From a virus: 64,000 nt of DNA. Where the stretch lies: positions 1 to 64,000 of IMG/VR virus record IMGVR_UViG_3300042458_002038, one strand, 5' to 3'. Under the pieces are notes generated by a model. The model ran no database searches. It was not told the origin of the DNA and saw nothing but the letters and a program-made list of their open reading frames with translations. This document shows positions 14,071 to 23,203 of this stretch, in pieces (positions within the stretch are counted from its first letter, which is position 1; each line of letters opens with the position of its first letter). The translations under genes were made by a program, and so were the position numbers.

Positions 14071-15063
14071 TTAGAACAAGTCATCCTCGCCAAAGCTTTG
14101 ATTTTTCTTGCTATATTCAACTGGGCGGCTTGCAAAAAAGTCAGTCATGTTGTTGCCATGAAGCTGTTCGTCAAACCACATTGTCTCAGCAATCAATGCT
14201 TCATCAATATCAAATGGTTTGCGGAATCCAATTTGGGTCATGCTTTCATTGATACGATTCTTGATAAACTCTTTAAGAATTGGTGCGCTCAAGCCTGTTT
14301 CATTGATGCCGTTAATCATCCAATCCACAATCTTGCTTTCTGCTTTATATGCTTCATGTGCAGCAGCAATAATACGCTCTTCCAACTCATCATCAAACAT
14401 ATCAGGCAATTCCTTCCTCATAGTATTGATAATTTGAACACCAACCAACGCATGAATGTTTTCTTCATTGCGCGTATACTTAACTTGTTGATCAGCATGC
14501 GGCAATACATTTTCAAAAGTCTTAAACCAATTGATAATATAAAATTGGCTAAACAAGCTAACGTTCTCAACAAACAGTGTAAAGAGCGTTAATGCATACA
14601 AGTATTGTTTGTTGCTGTCCTTATAAAAGCGGTGTGTATACTTCTTTAGATATTTAACACGCCCTTGAATCCATTCCAATTTAAGATTCTCTTCAAATAC
14701 ATCTTCCATATCCAATACACTAATCAAACGCTCATATGCGTTGTTGTGAATCACTTCAGTATTAGCCATAACAAAACCTAAGTCCTGCAGCGATGGATGC
14801 GGCAAGTTATCGCCAAGCTTTGCCCAAAAGGTTTTTACAGCAACCTCAATTTGACCAATTGCGCTTAATGTACGTATAACAATTTCGCGACGGCGATCAT
14901 CAAGAACTGTTTTAAAGTCATGTACATCCGGCTGAAAACTAAATTCTTTGTCAGTCCAAAATCCATCATGCATTGCTTGAATGAATTGTTCGGTCCATGG
15001 GTATCTGTTTGGTTTGCGCGAGACTTGCTCGTCAAAGATTGTGGTTGCAGTAGTGTTATTCAT
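14071..15063 (-). CDS. nrdB: Ribonucleotide reductase class Ia, small subunit
   Basis: 330 residues with diiron ligands in EVIHNNAY (E, H and the radical Tyr), VENVSLFSQF and EENIHALVG. Supplies the tyrosyl radical to NrdA encoded just downstream. Expressed from early promoter E6, with a terminator-like hairpin in its 5' leader. Confidence 0.95.
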   Translation of the reverse strand: MNNTTATTIFDEQVSRKPNRYPWTEQFIQAMHDGFWTDKEFSFQPDVHDFKTVLDDRRREIVIRTLSAIGQIEVAVKTFWAKLGDNLPHPSLQDLGFVMANTEVIHNNAYERLISVLDMEDVFEENLKLEWIQGRVKYLKKYTHRFYKDSNKQYLYALTLFTLFVENVSLFSQFYIINWFKTFENVLPHADQQVKYTRNEENIHALVGVQIINTMRKELPDMFDDELEERIIAAAHEAYKAESKIVDWMINGINETGLSAPILKEFIKNRINESMTQIGFRKPFDIDEALIAETMWFDEQLHGNNMTDFFASRPVEYSKKNQSFGEDDLF

Positions 15064-15082
15064 TTGTTTAAAGAAAGTTTAG

Positions 15083-15111
15083 TAAAAAAATAGGCTACAG
15101 TGAAGTAGCCC
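15083..15111 (-). terminator. Terminator/attenuator in the nrdB leader
   Basis: Minus-strand hairpin GGCTAC-TTCACT-GTAGCC followed by TATTTTTTT, between promoter E6 and the nrdB ATG. It may end upstream transcription and also attenuate nrdBA. Confidence 0.75.
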
Positions 15112-15123
15112 GCTTCTATAGAA

Positions 15124-15152
15124 ATTATATATCAAATTTCTACATATGTAAA
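15124..15152 (-). promoter_or_regulatory. Early promoter E6 (nrdB)
   Basis: -35 TTTACA (15147-15152), 17 bp, -10 TATAAT (15124-15129). Confidence 0.85.
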
Positions 15153-15167
15153 TCTTTATTTTGCAGT

Positions 15168-15689
15168 TTATGCGCCTTTAGTCTCGACGTACTTCTTGAG
15201 CTTAACATAATACTCAGGATCCTCAGCTAAATGATGTTTAGCTATTATGGTAGCAATTTCTGTATGCGGTGTATGTTCTGACTCTACACTTATACCCGCT
15301 TTTAATTGAGTTGGGTCATAGTCAATTTGAGTGTCAACCGGTTTAAAGAATCCCTCATAGTTTGCTATTTTTGTGTCGGCTTCATTAAGCGCACGACGAC
15401 GTATGCTGCGCATTGCACCAGTATCTCCATTGCGCAGTATGATGGTATGATCACGATTTTTCATTGCATAATCGTAAATTGCTTTTTCAGCGTCATCTTG
15501 CAGATTTAAGTATTTGCTCCAGCGCTCAAACCGATTGCGACCAGTTTCAAACTTGCGAAATGTATCGCTATTAACATCAAACTGCATAAACTTTTTGCGA
15601 CGAATCATGCTGTCGCTGTTGTCATGAGGGCGATTACCAGTTGCTGGCAATGCTACATTTGCGGTGGTGGTATCTTCTTTAGCGTTCAT
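15168..15689 (-). CDS. Conserved phage protein (DUF5661-like C-terminus)
   Basis: 173 residues. The C-terminal part (about 125-170: QLKAGISVESEH, AKHHLAEDPEYY) matches a motif widespread in phage genomes and recalled as DUF5661; the N-terminal half is basic. Function unknown. Overlaps the upstream gene by 4 nt. Confidence 0.65.
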   Translation of the reverse strand: MNAKEDTTTANVALPATGNRPHDNSDSMIRRKKFMQFDVNSDTFRKFETGRNRFERWSKYLNLQDDAEKAIYDYAMKNRDHTIILRNGDTGAMRSIRRRALNEADTKIANYEGFFKPVDTQIDYDPTQLKAGISVESEHTPHTEIATIIAKHHLAEDPEYYVKLKKYVETKGA

Positions 15690-16270
15690 CTTTTAAGGTC
15701 GTGCGGTGTTACAAATAGGGTCTGTTTGGTTTTTACATGGCATACTTCATAAACGGGCACACCTAAAATTGATCCAACCGCAACCGCGTTTTCTTTTACA
15801 ACCACTTGGGTATTTATAATTTGAAGTTCTTCACCTGTGCTTGGGAATGCAATGTTTCTTGCAAGTGAATATACACCGCCTTGCAGCGTAGAGTCCTCAT
15901 TGATATACCATGTGCTTTCAATGAGGCTATTCATGTCAATGTCAACGCCAGTAACTTCATGCAATATACTGTGCATTCTTTTGTCGCTGATACCTGTATG
16001 TTCTTTAATAAGCCACAGCGCAGCAAGATAGCTAGCTACGGTTGTTTTACCAAATGGAATCTTATTGAGCAGTCGCTTTATGCGAAATACCAATCTGTGA
16101 AAGATGTTGTATTTACTGCGTTCGCTCATGTCGATTGGCTTACGCAATACCTTTCCTTCGGCATCAACTATACCCAGTTTGTAAGCACCTGTTTTTTCCC
16201 AAGGAGTAGTAAGCAGTCGCAGGAAACGAAATGCAAAGTATGTGTCTGTAGCAGTTGAAAAGAATCCCAT
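15686..16270 (-). CDS. Conserved T4-like phage protein, unknown
   Basis: 194 residues from MGFFST, the ATG 4 nt after a late box. Contains FAFRFLRLLTTPWE and KLGIVDAEGK, a signature seen in many T4-like phages. Late expression fits a virion or assembly role, but none is established here. Confidence 0.7.
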   Translation of the reverse strand: MGFFSTATDTYFAFRFLRLLTTPWEKTGAYKLGIVDAEGKVLRKPIDMSERSKYNIFHRLVFRIKRLLNKIPFGKTTVASYLAALWLIKEHTGISDKRMHSILHEVTGVDIDMNSLIESTWYINEDSTLQGGVYSLARNIAFPSTGEELQIINTQVVVKENAVAVGSILGVPVYEVCHVKTKQTLFVTPHDLKR

Positions 16271-16274
16271 AATG

Positions 16275-16282
16275 TATTTATA
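16275..16282 (-). promoter_or_regulatory. Late promoter
   Basis: TATAAATA, 4 nt before the ATG at 16270. Confidence 0.75.
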
Positions 16283-16646
16283 ATTTTTGAAGTACTCGTG
16301 CAACCCGCAAGTCAATAGGTATGTTAAGATATTCTCCTTCAGGAATATAGTTAAGATAGAGCAAAAAAGTTTTTAATGCGGGCCAATGTGTTTCTTTGAT
16401 TTTAAAAAAGCACATGCGCGTTGCTGCAGAGATGTTAAACACGTTGTGCATAATGATCAAATGATTTAAAATCAGTCGTTCCTGAAGTATACTTTTTTCT
16501 TGGTATTTCTTTAAAAGCTTTTTGATATATTTAAGACGATTAAGGTCCTCATGAAATTCTTTTACATCAAGGCAGCGTGGATTGTTATAATTGGTAGCTG
16601 CATACAGTAGAAAATTCTTTTCTGTCAAGTCATGCGTACGTTTCAT
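16278..16646 (-). CDS. Conserved T4-like phage protein, unknown
   Basis: 122 residues from MKRTHDLTEKNF. Helical; NHLIIMHNVF and LKTFLLYLNYIPE are characteristic of a small family common in T4-like phages with no assigned function. Overlaps the sulfotransferase gene by 17 nt. Confidence 0.65.
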   Translation of the reverse strand: MKRTHDLTEKNFLLYAATNYNNPRCLDVKEFHEDLNRLKYIKKLLKKYQEKSILQERLILNHLIIMHNVFNISAATRMCFFKIKETHWPALKTFLLYLNYIPEGEYLNIPIDLRVARVLQKL

Positions 16647-17355
16647 ATTCAAATGTATAACCAAATTTATTTATGACTTCTTTAGCATGATCATATACCA
16701 AATCACGCAATGATTTTGAATAGTATTCACAATAGTCATCCTTTGTAGTAGTATTTATTGGCAACATATTGTTAAGTTGGTACTTTACCTGTGGTGTCAT
16801 ATCTCCTACAGCTGTTATAAATGCTGACAAGTCATCTTTTAATGTTTCGGTTTTACCAATTACTGTTGCATGTTGTAAATAAAGGTTACAAACGTGTGTA
16901 TAATAATCATATTGATTATTTAACCATTCACGAGCAATAGGCTTATATGTATTCTTTAATCTTTTTTGCAATTCCCAATCATCCGAATCAACAAAATAAT
17001 TTTGCATCATTACAATGCGGTTGTTTTTAATAAGGTCATGCTTAAATTGATGTGATGGCGACAATAGAGTTTTTAAGAATGTTTCAAATGATACAGTCTT
17101 AACACCAAATGTCATCATAATGCTTTGCGGCCAAATTGGCATTTCCATTTCTGAACCGTATATACAAAACTTATAAAGAGAAACATACCATGCCCAAGGA
17201 TTTCTTACTGCTGCAAAGCAATGAGTATATTCTTTTGGCATCCAATCCAAATTGCAATCATGGCCTTCTGTTATAATGCTGCTTAATACAGAATCCATCC
17301 ATGTTCCGCCGGTTTTAGGCACATGCAAGTATACTGCATTTTTAGTTATATACAT
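16630..17355 (-). CDS. Sulfotransferase-like protein
   Basis: 241 residues with both PAPS-binding signatures: PKTGGTW near the N-terminus (5' phosphosulfate loop) and RNPWAWYVS at about 52-60 (3' phosphate site). Probably transfers sulfate from PAPS to a glycan, protein or virion component. Neighbouring genes are structural or late, so virion or host-surface modification is plausible; the acceptor is unknown. Confidence 0.85.
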   Translation of the reverse strand: MYITKNAVYLHVPKTGGTWMDSVLSSIITEGHDCNLDWMPKEYTHCFAAVRNPWAWYVSLYKFCIYGSEMEMPIWPQSIMMTFGVKTVSFETFLKTLLSPSHQFKHDLIKNNRIVMMQNYFVDSDDWELQKRLKNTYKPIAREWLNNQYDYYTHVCNLYLQHATVIGKTETLKDDLSAFITAVGDMTPQVKYQLNNMLPINTTTKDDYCEYYSKSLRDLVYDHAKEVINKFGYTFEYETYA

Positions 17356-17690
17356 TATTTTTTAAGCAAGTCGCTAACACTCTTGCCTGCTTCCCAGAAT
17401 CTGCAGCTCCAATAGTTAGCTTTCCACTTTGGGCCGGGATCTGTATCACATCCATGGCGTGCACGATAACTTTTTAGACGTGCTGGGTCGTCTCGTTTGA
17501 TTTCCATATTAGGATCGCCAAAACCAAGTTTGATTACATTACCTTTTTCATTTTTGACATATACATAAAACTTATGTTTATCGTCATCGCTGCGAAATGG
17601 CTTGTTGAGTGTTACTTCTCGCCCATCATATTCGGCCGCTTCAAACAGCGTAAATGTTGGAGTCTCCAGGATTTGTTGTAATGTCTTCAT
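17355..17690 (-). CDS. Putative packaged protein with capsid-targeting leader
   Basis: 111 residues from MKTLQQIL. The leader resembles T4 capsid-targeting sequences and has LFE|A at 15-18. The mature domain carries FGDPNM, ARHGCDTD and YWSCRFW, a phage family of unknown function. Overlaps the upstream structural gene by ATGA. Confidence 0.65.
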   Translation of the reverse strand: MKTLQQILETPTFTLFEAAEYDGREVTLNKPFRSDDDKHKFYVYVKNEKGNVIKLGFGDPNMEIKRDDPARLKSYRARHGCDTDPGPKWKANYWSCRFWEAGKSVSDLLKK

Positions 17691-19018
17691 ATGATTTGAT
17701 ACCATGCAAGGCTGCCTGTATATTTTGTGTTTGTGCCAGTCGATGTAATTGCAACAGTATACGTATCAGACACTCCAGCTATAGTTCTACCAATTTGTAA
17801 TGTAACATCGGCAGCCAGTGTGGTGTTAACACTTCCACTATTACTTGTGAAATATCCAGTCTTTACCAACACACCGCCGGTGATCGTTGATACACTAGTT
17901 GTAAATTCGGCTGTGTCACAATCCGCATGTGTTGTCCATGTAGGAGCGGTGCCAAATGTAGCGTTACGAAGTAAAGCCCATTGATATGATTTGTTACTTT
18001 CTCCTAGCAATTCAATATCAGTAGGAATAATTATACCATCAGTTTTGCCTGTGGCCAATCGTATTGAAACTACATTATAGAATAATCCATCTGTGGCTGC
18101 AGTACGAAGATTGGCCGATGATATATTAGCGGTTGCTAATTGATTATATGTAATGCTAGTTGGGTTAAAACCACCTTCACTAATTACAGTATTACATACC
18201 TGTTTAATGAATGGGCTTGTAGAACCAGTGTTGGTCAATTCATATCTTATAGGCAACACCGCGGTTGTCATATAGGAAGTGGTGTTGATATTATCATTAT
18301 GGAATGTATGTGCAACAACCATTCGGCCGTCAACAATAAATCCGCAACGAACATCACCAACACCCAGCCATTCGATATCCATCCAGAATATATTTGATTT
18401 ACTAATATCTAAAATTCTGCCACTAATTCCGGTTCCGTCAAACTTATCGCCATTCCAATTTGCCTGCTCAACAGAAATTTCTGTTGAATTGCCAACTGTT
18501 GTATTTGTGCTGTCTGATCGCAATACAAATCGTAAGCCATTACCATTACGAGGCGTCACTACATCGGCGGTGCCGTTTGTTTGTTCAAGATAAATGCCAT
18601 TATCACTGCTAAAATAACCGATTCGTTGCGTAACTGTTTTTGATCCGGTTGTGGTACGGGCACTGAAAGCAAAACTATTCATTAAGAGCAATGATTTTCC
18701 TGGCTGATAAGGAAATACAACATTGCTTTGTCTCGTCACAGTTCCAGCACCGGCTGGCGCCTTTAAGTCAACAGCGCTTTCACTTTGTATATAAGCTACT
18801 GCACCAGTTCCGGTAAGAACATTATTCCATTTTTTATTTTCTGAATATCGATGCTGACTATCAAATAATGTATAAGGTTCAGCCACACGAAGGCGCCCAA
18901 ACCCGTCAGATGCTGTTGAGGTTGCAGTTGCAGCACTTGAAGAATTGCTGGTAAACCCATAGTCAAGATAATCCTCAATCTTACGAGACAACGTGCGAGG
19001 AGCGGTATAGTGTGGCAT
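17687..19018 (-). CDS. Virion structural protein (tail-fiber/baseplate-associated)
   Basis: 443 residues, rich in Ser/Thr/Asn/Gly and beta-strand. The N-terminal GFGRLRVAEPYTLFDSQ signature is typical of a structural protein recurrent in marine T4-like phages. No enzymatic motif. A late box lies 7 nt before the ATG. Confidence 0.75.
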   Translation of the reverse strand: MPHYTAPRTLSRKIEDYLDYGFTSNSSSAATATSTASDGFGRLRVAEPYTLFDSQHRYSENKKWNNVLTGTGAVAYIQSESAVDLKAPAGAGTVTRQSNVVFPYQPGKSLLLMNSFAFSARTTTGSKTVTQRIGYFSSDNGIYLEQTNGTADVVTPRNGNGLRFVLRSDSTNTTVGNSTEISVEQANWNGDKFDGTGISGRILDISKSNIFWMDIEWLGVGDVRCGFIVDGRMVVAHTFHNDNINTTSYMTTAVLPIRYELTNTGSTSPFIKQVCNTVISEGGFNPTSITYNQLATANISSANLRTAATDGLFYNVVSIRLATGKTDGIIIPTDIELLGESNKSYQWALLRNATFGTAPTWTTHADCDTAEFTTSVSTITGGVLVKTGYFTSNSGSVNTTLAADVTLQIGRTIAGVSDTYTVAITSTGTNTKYTGSLAWYQII

Positions 19019-19025
19019 AACAATC

Positions 19026-19033
19026 TATTTATA
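19026..19033 (-). promoter_or_regulatory. Late promoter
   Basis: TATAAATA 7 nt before the ATG at 19018. Confidence 0.75.
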
Positions 19034-19034
19034 A

Positions 19035-19805
19035 TTAAGCACAGCTTTTAACCATCTTTGCTTCTTCATCGCGGCGTGTAAGTAATCCATCCAAACCTTT
19101 GCCAACCCAAAGACGTTTCATATCAACGATTTGATCTGCAATGTAGTTGTAAATGTCGGCACGATTGGCAGCAATCGCATTCTTGATGTTTAACATTTCA
19201 GCACGTGAACTGCCAGTTGTGCTGCCACCACGATTAAATACCAAACTTACAAGTGCGCCAAAGGCGTCCTCGTGTAGTCGTTCAGAGCCTGGGAATGCAC
19301 GAACAGTTTCCTTGATAAAGCGCGGTAGTGTATTGCTTTTGAATACAACTTCAGCATCTTCCCAAGGTATACTAATATCTTTAACACTACTGATTGCAGC
19401 CTTTGCAGCGCCACTCTTTTTGCCAAGGTGTGACACAAGGCGACCATAATCCGAATCGCTCAATACACCTTTCCAGTCGTCTGCAAATTGAGCAGTAGTA
19501 TTGTAACCCATATCATAACCAATACCAATGGTAACACCACTTTCACCACCTGGGTAACATGGGTGCTTCAATGCTTTATTGTAATAGCTTGCCCCTCCAC
19601 CCACTTCATACTTAAGAATAAGTTTATAGGCAGCGTCACCAATACCAACAACGGTTGAGGTTGATACTGGTGCAACAGTAGCTGCAGCTACACCAATCTT
19701 AGCTGCAATAGCAGTCCATGTGTGTGCGCCGTCAACACCATCAGCATCCAAACCCAATGCAGCTTGAACACTCTTAACAATTTGTTTTCTTCCGTCGAAT
19801 TGCAT
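19035..19805 (-). CDS. Endolysin: peptidoglycan-binding domain plus lysozyme-like domain
   Basis: 256 residues. N-terminal repeat of the PG_binding_1 type (QAALGLDADGVDGAHTWTAI, about 14-33), an Ala/Thr/Val linker, then a muramidase domain with catalytic Glu in KYEVGG (about 71) and GVTIGIGYDMG (about 91-101). No signal peptide, so release presumably needs a holin, not identified here. No recognisable late box; the gene borders a 194-bp non-coding region. Confidence 0.85.
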   Translation of the reverse strand: MQFDGRKQIVKSVQAALGLDADGVDGAHTWTAIAAKIGVAAATVAPVSTSTVVGIGDAAYKLILKYEVGGGASYYNKALKHPCYPGGESGVTIGIGYDMGYNTTAQFADDWKGVLSDSDYGRLVSHLGKKSGAAKAAISSVKDISIPWEDAEVVFKSNTLPRFIKETVRAFPGSERLHEDAFGALVSLVFNRGGSTTGSSRAEMLNIKNAIAANRADIYNYIADQIVDMKRLWVGKGLDGLLTRRDEEAKMVKSCA

Positions 19806-19999
19806 TTATTTTGTAATTTATGAATTTTATCCTTTACAAGTTTAATGTCATATGGTATAATACTTTATACGAAATGGTGCAATATTGTATACCATATGAT
19901 ACGTTAAGGTTGCTTAATTAAACAATCTTGTTACATCAGTTGTTACCGTAGGTTCCCGAAGGGAGTACCGTTGCAATAGAGAAAGAACCATTAGACTGT
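19806..19999. other. Non-coding gap with + strand promoter and inverted repeat
   Basis: Contains TCATATGGTATA (19848-19859) repeated inverted downstream as TATACCATATGA, the + promoter E18, and a hairpin GGT-TCCC-GAA-GGGA around 19952-19970. No ORF above 15 codons. A + transcript would run antisense into the 20-21 kb genes. Confidence 0.55.
19833..19861 (+). promoter_or_regulatory. Early-type promoter E18 on the + strand
   Basis: TCCTTTACA (-35 at 19833-19838), 17 bp, TATAAT (19856-19861): the same consensus as the minus-strand early promoters, but pointing the other way with no + gene downstream. Confidence 0.75.
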
Positions 20000-20767
20000 T
20001 TATGCCGCAGGTGTTTTAGCGTCACGAGCAGTCTTCTTTAGTTTGTTTAATATTGCGCTATCGCCTGTAATCATACTAACCAATAGAACAAGAGTATCAC
20101 CAATGATTTTCTTTTGTTCTTGAGTTGGAGGATGACCGCCTTCAATAGCTTTCATACCAAGAGCTGCTTTATTTGCATCGCCTGGAGTTAACAATCCAAG
20201 GATAGCCAACTGTTTGAATTTATAATAGTCAACTTCTTCGTCAAGTTGAGTTCCTTCGGTTTCAAACTCTTCGTTTTGCGCAGCATAATAAGCACCTAGT
20301 GCCATCTTGATGCGTTCCTTTTTACTCTTGCCTTCAAAACGTGGATCGGCACTCTTTACAAAATCGCTAATCCATACACCTGCATCATCGTCTGCGCTCA
20401 ACTTCTCTTCAAGTGTTTCCTCAGTAACATTCTTCTTTTGTTGAACGGCAATTTTTTGAATACTTTTGATTGCATCGCCCATATGACCATATTCATATAC
20501 TTGATTGCCGCTAACTACAATATAAACATCGTCTTCAAGAATAGCAAACCATACGTCTGCCCACTTGCCAGCACGCATTGGAATACCAAACAAGTTAAGA
20601 ATATCTTCTTTTGGAACACCTTTAAAGCCACGCAGGTCATTGCCTGTAGCCGCTTCAAAACCGAGCCCACGCAATGTGGTATTAAGAATCTTCCATGCGG
20701 TACCTTCTGTCAAGTTGGCGTCTTCAACAATGGAAGCTGAATTTAAGATTTGTGATAGTGTTTTCAT
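20000..20767 (-). CDS. Putative packaged protein with capsid-targeting leader
   Basis: 255 residues. Leader MKTLSQIL with LTE|G at 19-22. The middle domain holds a conserved phage segment (ISDFVKSADPRFEGKSK, RIKMALGAYYAAQ); the C-terminal part is helical. Likely head-internal. No enzyme motif. Its ATG overlaps the upstream gene's stop. Confidence 0.6.
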   Translation of the reverse strand: MKTLSQILNSASIVEDANLTEGTAWKILNTTLRGLGFEAATGNDLRGFKGVPKEDILNLFGIPMRAGKWADVWFAILEDDVYIVVSGNQVYEYGHMGDAIKSIQKIAVQQKKNVTEETLEEKLSADDDAGVWISDFVKSADPRFEGKSKKERIKMALGAYYAAQNEEFETEGTQLDEEVDYYKFKQLAILGLLTPGDANKAALGMKAIEGGHPPTQEQKKIIGDTLVLLVSMITGDSAILNKLKKTARDAKTPAA

Positions 20768-21447
20768 AAGAGTGTGAATTGTTTTGGGATTGAGATGTAG
20801 TTGGTTGTTTTATTGTAAAAAGCAATAGGATGTTGAGTAGCACCTGGGAGATCTTCAACTTGTAGCCGCAATAGGTTAGAGGTTTGGCCAGCAACCCAGC
20901 GGCCATGGTAGGTATCACCTACTCTGCACCCGCCATGGCTTTCAACGCAGCGAATCTTAAAGCATTCACCTTCAACAATACCGCCTTCTTCATAGGAGTC
21001 TGGTGTATTTGCTTCAATGAATGCGTGATACTTTTCTTTAATATCAAGAATGCTAAGGCTTTCAAAGTCGCCTGTGCTTTCAACAAAGGATGTGATCAAG
21101 TCATCATACGGACTATTTGTTGCAAGTTCAACAATACGCTTTTGGCGGGCGGTTTGTAAAGAGGATGTTTCAATGCTTTCAGGCATGACACTGCCAAACT
21201 CATTTGTTTCAATTCTACCAGAGAGCGGATTTTTAAATTTCACAGTATACATTGGGCCTACATCTCCAGCGTGAACACTTTTTTCTTTGTGATCAATCTT
21301 AAGGATTTTACCTTTGGCTGTAACCTCAGGACTTGTAGTTTTACCAGTTGACCAATTGTATGATCCACTGCTAACCGTAACTTTTACGGCGTCACCTACT
21401 TTAAGATTTGCAGAAGATTTAACTTCAGATAATTGATTTTCTTTCAT
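20764..21447 (-). CDS. Unknown late-cluster protein
   Basis: 227 residues. A beta-rich N-terminal domain (GDAVKVTVSSGSYNW, GKILKIDHKEK) resembles small barrel folds. A Cys-containing C-terminal part has CFKIRCVESHGGCRVG. Sits between the leader-bearing genes with 4-nt overlaps, so probably co-produced. No family recognised. Confidence 0.55.
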   Translation of the reverse strand: MKENQLSEVKSSANLKVGDAVKVTVSSGSYNWSTGKTTSPEVTAKGKILKIDHKEKSVHAGDVGPMYTVKFKNPLSGRIETNEFGSVMPESIETSSLQTARQKRIVELATNSPYDDLITSFVESTGDFESLSILDIKEKYHAFIEANTPDSYEEGGIVEGECFKIRCVESHGGCRVGDTYHGRWVAGQTSNLLRLQVEDLPGATQHPIAFYNKTTNYISIPKQFTLL

Positions 21448-22280
21448 ATTGTTTGTTCTAAGGTTAGGCGGAGATCCGCAACAAAAATTTTACTTTCATC
21501 TAGTGTATGTAGGTTCTTACACACCACATAGTTTGGTTTCTTTTCCAATACCATCAGTTCAGCTTCTCCGGTTTTGACGCTGTATATTACATCGCCTTTG
21601 TTGAAAATCTCGCCAGCAATATAGCGCTCGCGATTTTCTGAAATGGGTACAAATTGTACATGCTTGCGAAAGTTGTGGCTTTCTTTAAGTCCCAATCCAA
21701 CTCGCACTGCATTAAACAATTCTTTAACTTCACCAAATGTTTTGGGCACGCCTTTTGCAAAAGCTTCAAGGTCATTGTCTGCAGCGGCTGCTCGCATTTT
21801 GCTAGCGCTCATGCCGCTTACGCCTTCGCTATCAGGATCGCGTTCTCCAGCACTCTTTACTTCAATGCCATCACGGAATGTATAGTAACCATGGCCAGCT
21901 TTAACAGCATCATATTTGTTTAGCAGCTTGGTGAATTCATCAATACGGTCACTGCCAACAACGAGTGTCAGTTTGGTATATCCAGCTTCATATGCTTTGA
22001 CCGCAACATCAAATACATTCTTTACACCTTTATCGGATATAATGCTGCGTCCATATTGTGGAAACATTTTGCGAAGAAACTTGATCTTTTCTTCATAGGC
22101 CAATGGATTTTTAAGGTCATGGCTTTGAGATGAATAGATTAGAAAGTTTTTACCTTTTGCAATTTTTGAGACCGCATCAAATAATTTTTCATGGCCAATA
22201 GTTGGTGGATTGTATCGCCCAAAGGTAACTACTACGCCATTAGTGCGTTCTTCAGTAAATGACTTAAAGGACTTGATCAT
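21444..22280 (-). CDS. Nicotinamide-nucleotide adenylyltransferase-like nucleotidyltransferase
   Basis: 278 residues. Rossmann nucleotidyltransferase signature GRYNPPTIGH (about 21-30) and C-terminal ATP-site motif SGMSASKMR, as in NMNAT/NadM-like enzymes. The C-terminal 80 residues form a separate small domain. The start MIKSFKSFTEE resembles a capsid-targeting leader, but the cleavage consensus is weak (P3 is F, not L/I). Substrate unknown; possibly NAD or nucleotide-linked chemistry early in infection. Confidence 0.75.
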   Translation of the reverse strand: MIKSFKSFTEERTNGVVVTFGRYNPPTIGHEKLFDAVSKIAKGKNFLIYSSQSHDLKNPLAYEEKIKFLRKMFPQYGRSIISDKGVKNVFDVAVKAYEAGYTKLTLVVGSDRIDEFTKLLNKYDAVKAGHGYYTFRDGIEVKSAGERDPDSEGVSGMSASKMRAAAADNDLEAFAKGVPKTFGEVKELFNAVRVGLGLKESHNFRKHVQFVPISENRERYIAGEIFNKGDVIYSVKTGEAELMVLEKKPNYVVCKNLHTLDESKIFVADLRLTLEQTI

Positions 22281-22288
22281 ATTATGAT

Positions 22289-22516
22289 TTATAGGCTATC
22301 ATCAACCGCTGTCAATGCGTCAAATTGTGCTTCAAGAGATTCATCACAAACACAAGGTTCACAATCGCATTCTGCACACTTGTCCTCAACAGCTTCGCCA
22401 AGTAGTCCACGGCGCCGCTTTTTATATTGGTAGGCAATCAATCCGATGGCGTCATCCCAAGACCCTTCGGTCTGGTCAACTACCATCAAGTCACGAAATG
22501 AAAACGGTTTACTCAT
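22289..22516 (-). CDS. Small Cys-rich protein
   Basis: 75 residues with a C-terminal metal-site-like cluster (CAECDCEPCVC) and an internal LGE|A. Late box 7 nt upstream. Function unknown. Confidence 0.6.
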   Translation of the reverse strand: MSKPFSFRDLMVVDQTEGSWDDAIGLIAYQYKKRRRGLLGEAVEDKCAECDCEPCVCDESLEAQFDALTAVDDSL

Positions 22517-22523
22517 AGTATTA

Positions 22524-22531
22524 TATTTATA
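22524..22531 (-). promoter_or_regulatory. Late promoter
   Basis: TATAAATA 7 nt before the ATG at 22516. Confidence 0.7.
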
Positions 22532-23203
22532 TTAGCGTCCTACTGCACCTTTCTGTGCATATTTAAGTTCCATCGCATTGCCAATATATTCTGCTTTGAC
22601 TTTACTCAGGCCCTTTTTAAGTTTGCTTTTAACATCTGCTTCGCTGCCACCAATTGCCATCAGGAAACTGTCAACGGTGCCTTCACCAGCATGGAAGCTA
22701 TAGTCATATGACGTATTGCCAATCACTTCACTCGGCAATGCTTTCCAGGTTGCTTCATCAACTATAAAACGATACTTTTCGGTAGGACGTACCACACCTA
22801 CATGAGTGTATGTTTCTTTAACTTCATCAATCAATGCATATTTTTCTGGGCTGCTTTGATATGCCGGCAATTCCACCATCTGTTTTGAAAGAGCAAGTAG
22901 TGTTTTGCTCTTGGGAGTAAAGAGATCAAGCATATAACTAAATACCGTAAAACGCAGGTCGTTTGCTTTATAGAATTTCTCCCATTGTTTGTCAATAAAC
23001 ATACCATCTGTACCTCCACCAGCGCCTTCAGTAGGGTCAATGTATTCAGCAAAGTTACCATACTTGTGGTCGATCTTTTGCGTTTCATACCGCAGCTCAG
23101 TTGCATTGATGCTAGATGCTGTTACCATATCACCAAACTTATGGGCTGTGCCTTCAAGTATAGCTCGTGCTATATTTACCAATGGGTCGTCTTGTATATT
23201 CAT
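22532..23203 (-). CDS. Putative packaged protein, unknown
   Basis: 223 residues. The N-terminal ARAILE|G (cleavage-like after residue 17) suits the prohead-protease consensus. The remainder is Lys-rich and ends with a basic tail (KYAQKGAVGR). No domain recognised. Overlaps the ligase-like gene by 4 nt. Confidence 0.55.
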   Translation of the reverse strand: MNIQDDPLVNIARAILEGTAHKFGDMVTASSINATELRYETQKIDHKYGNFAEYIDPTEGAGGGTDGMFIDKQWEKFYKANDLRFTVFSYMLDLFTPKSKTLLALSKQMVELPAYQSSPEKYALIDEVKETYTHVGVVRPTEKYRFIVDEATWKALPSEVIGNTSYDYSFHAGEGTVDSFLMAIGGSEADVKSKLKKGLSKVKAEYIGNAMELKYAQKGAVGR

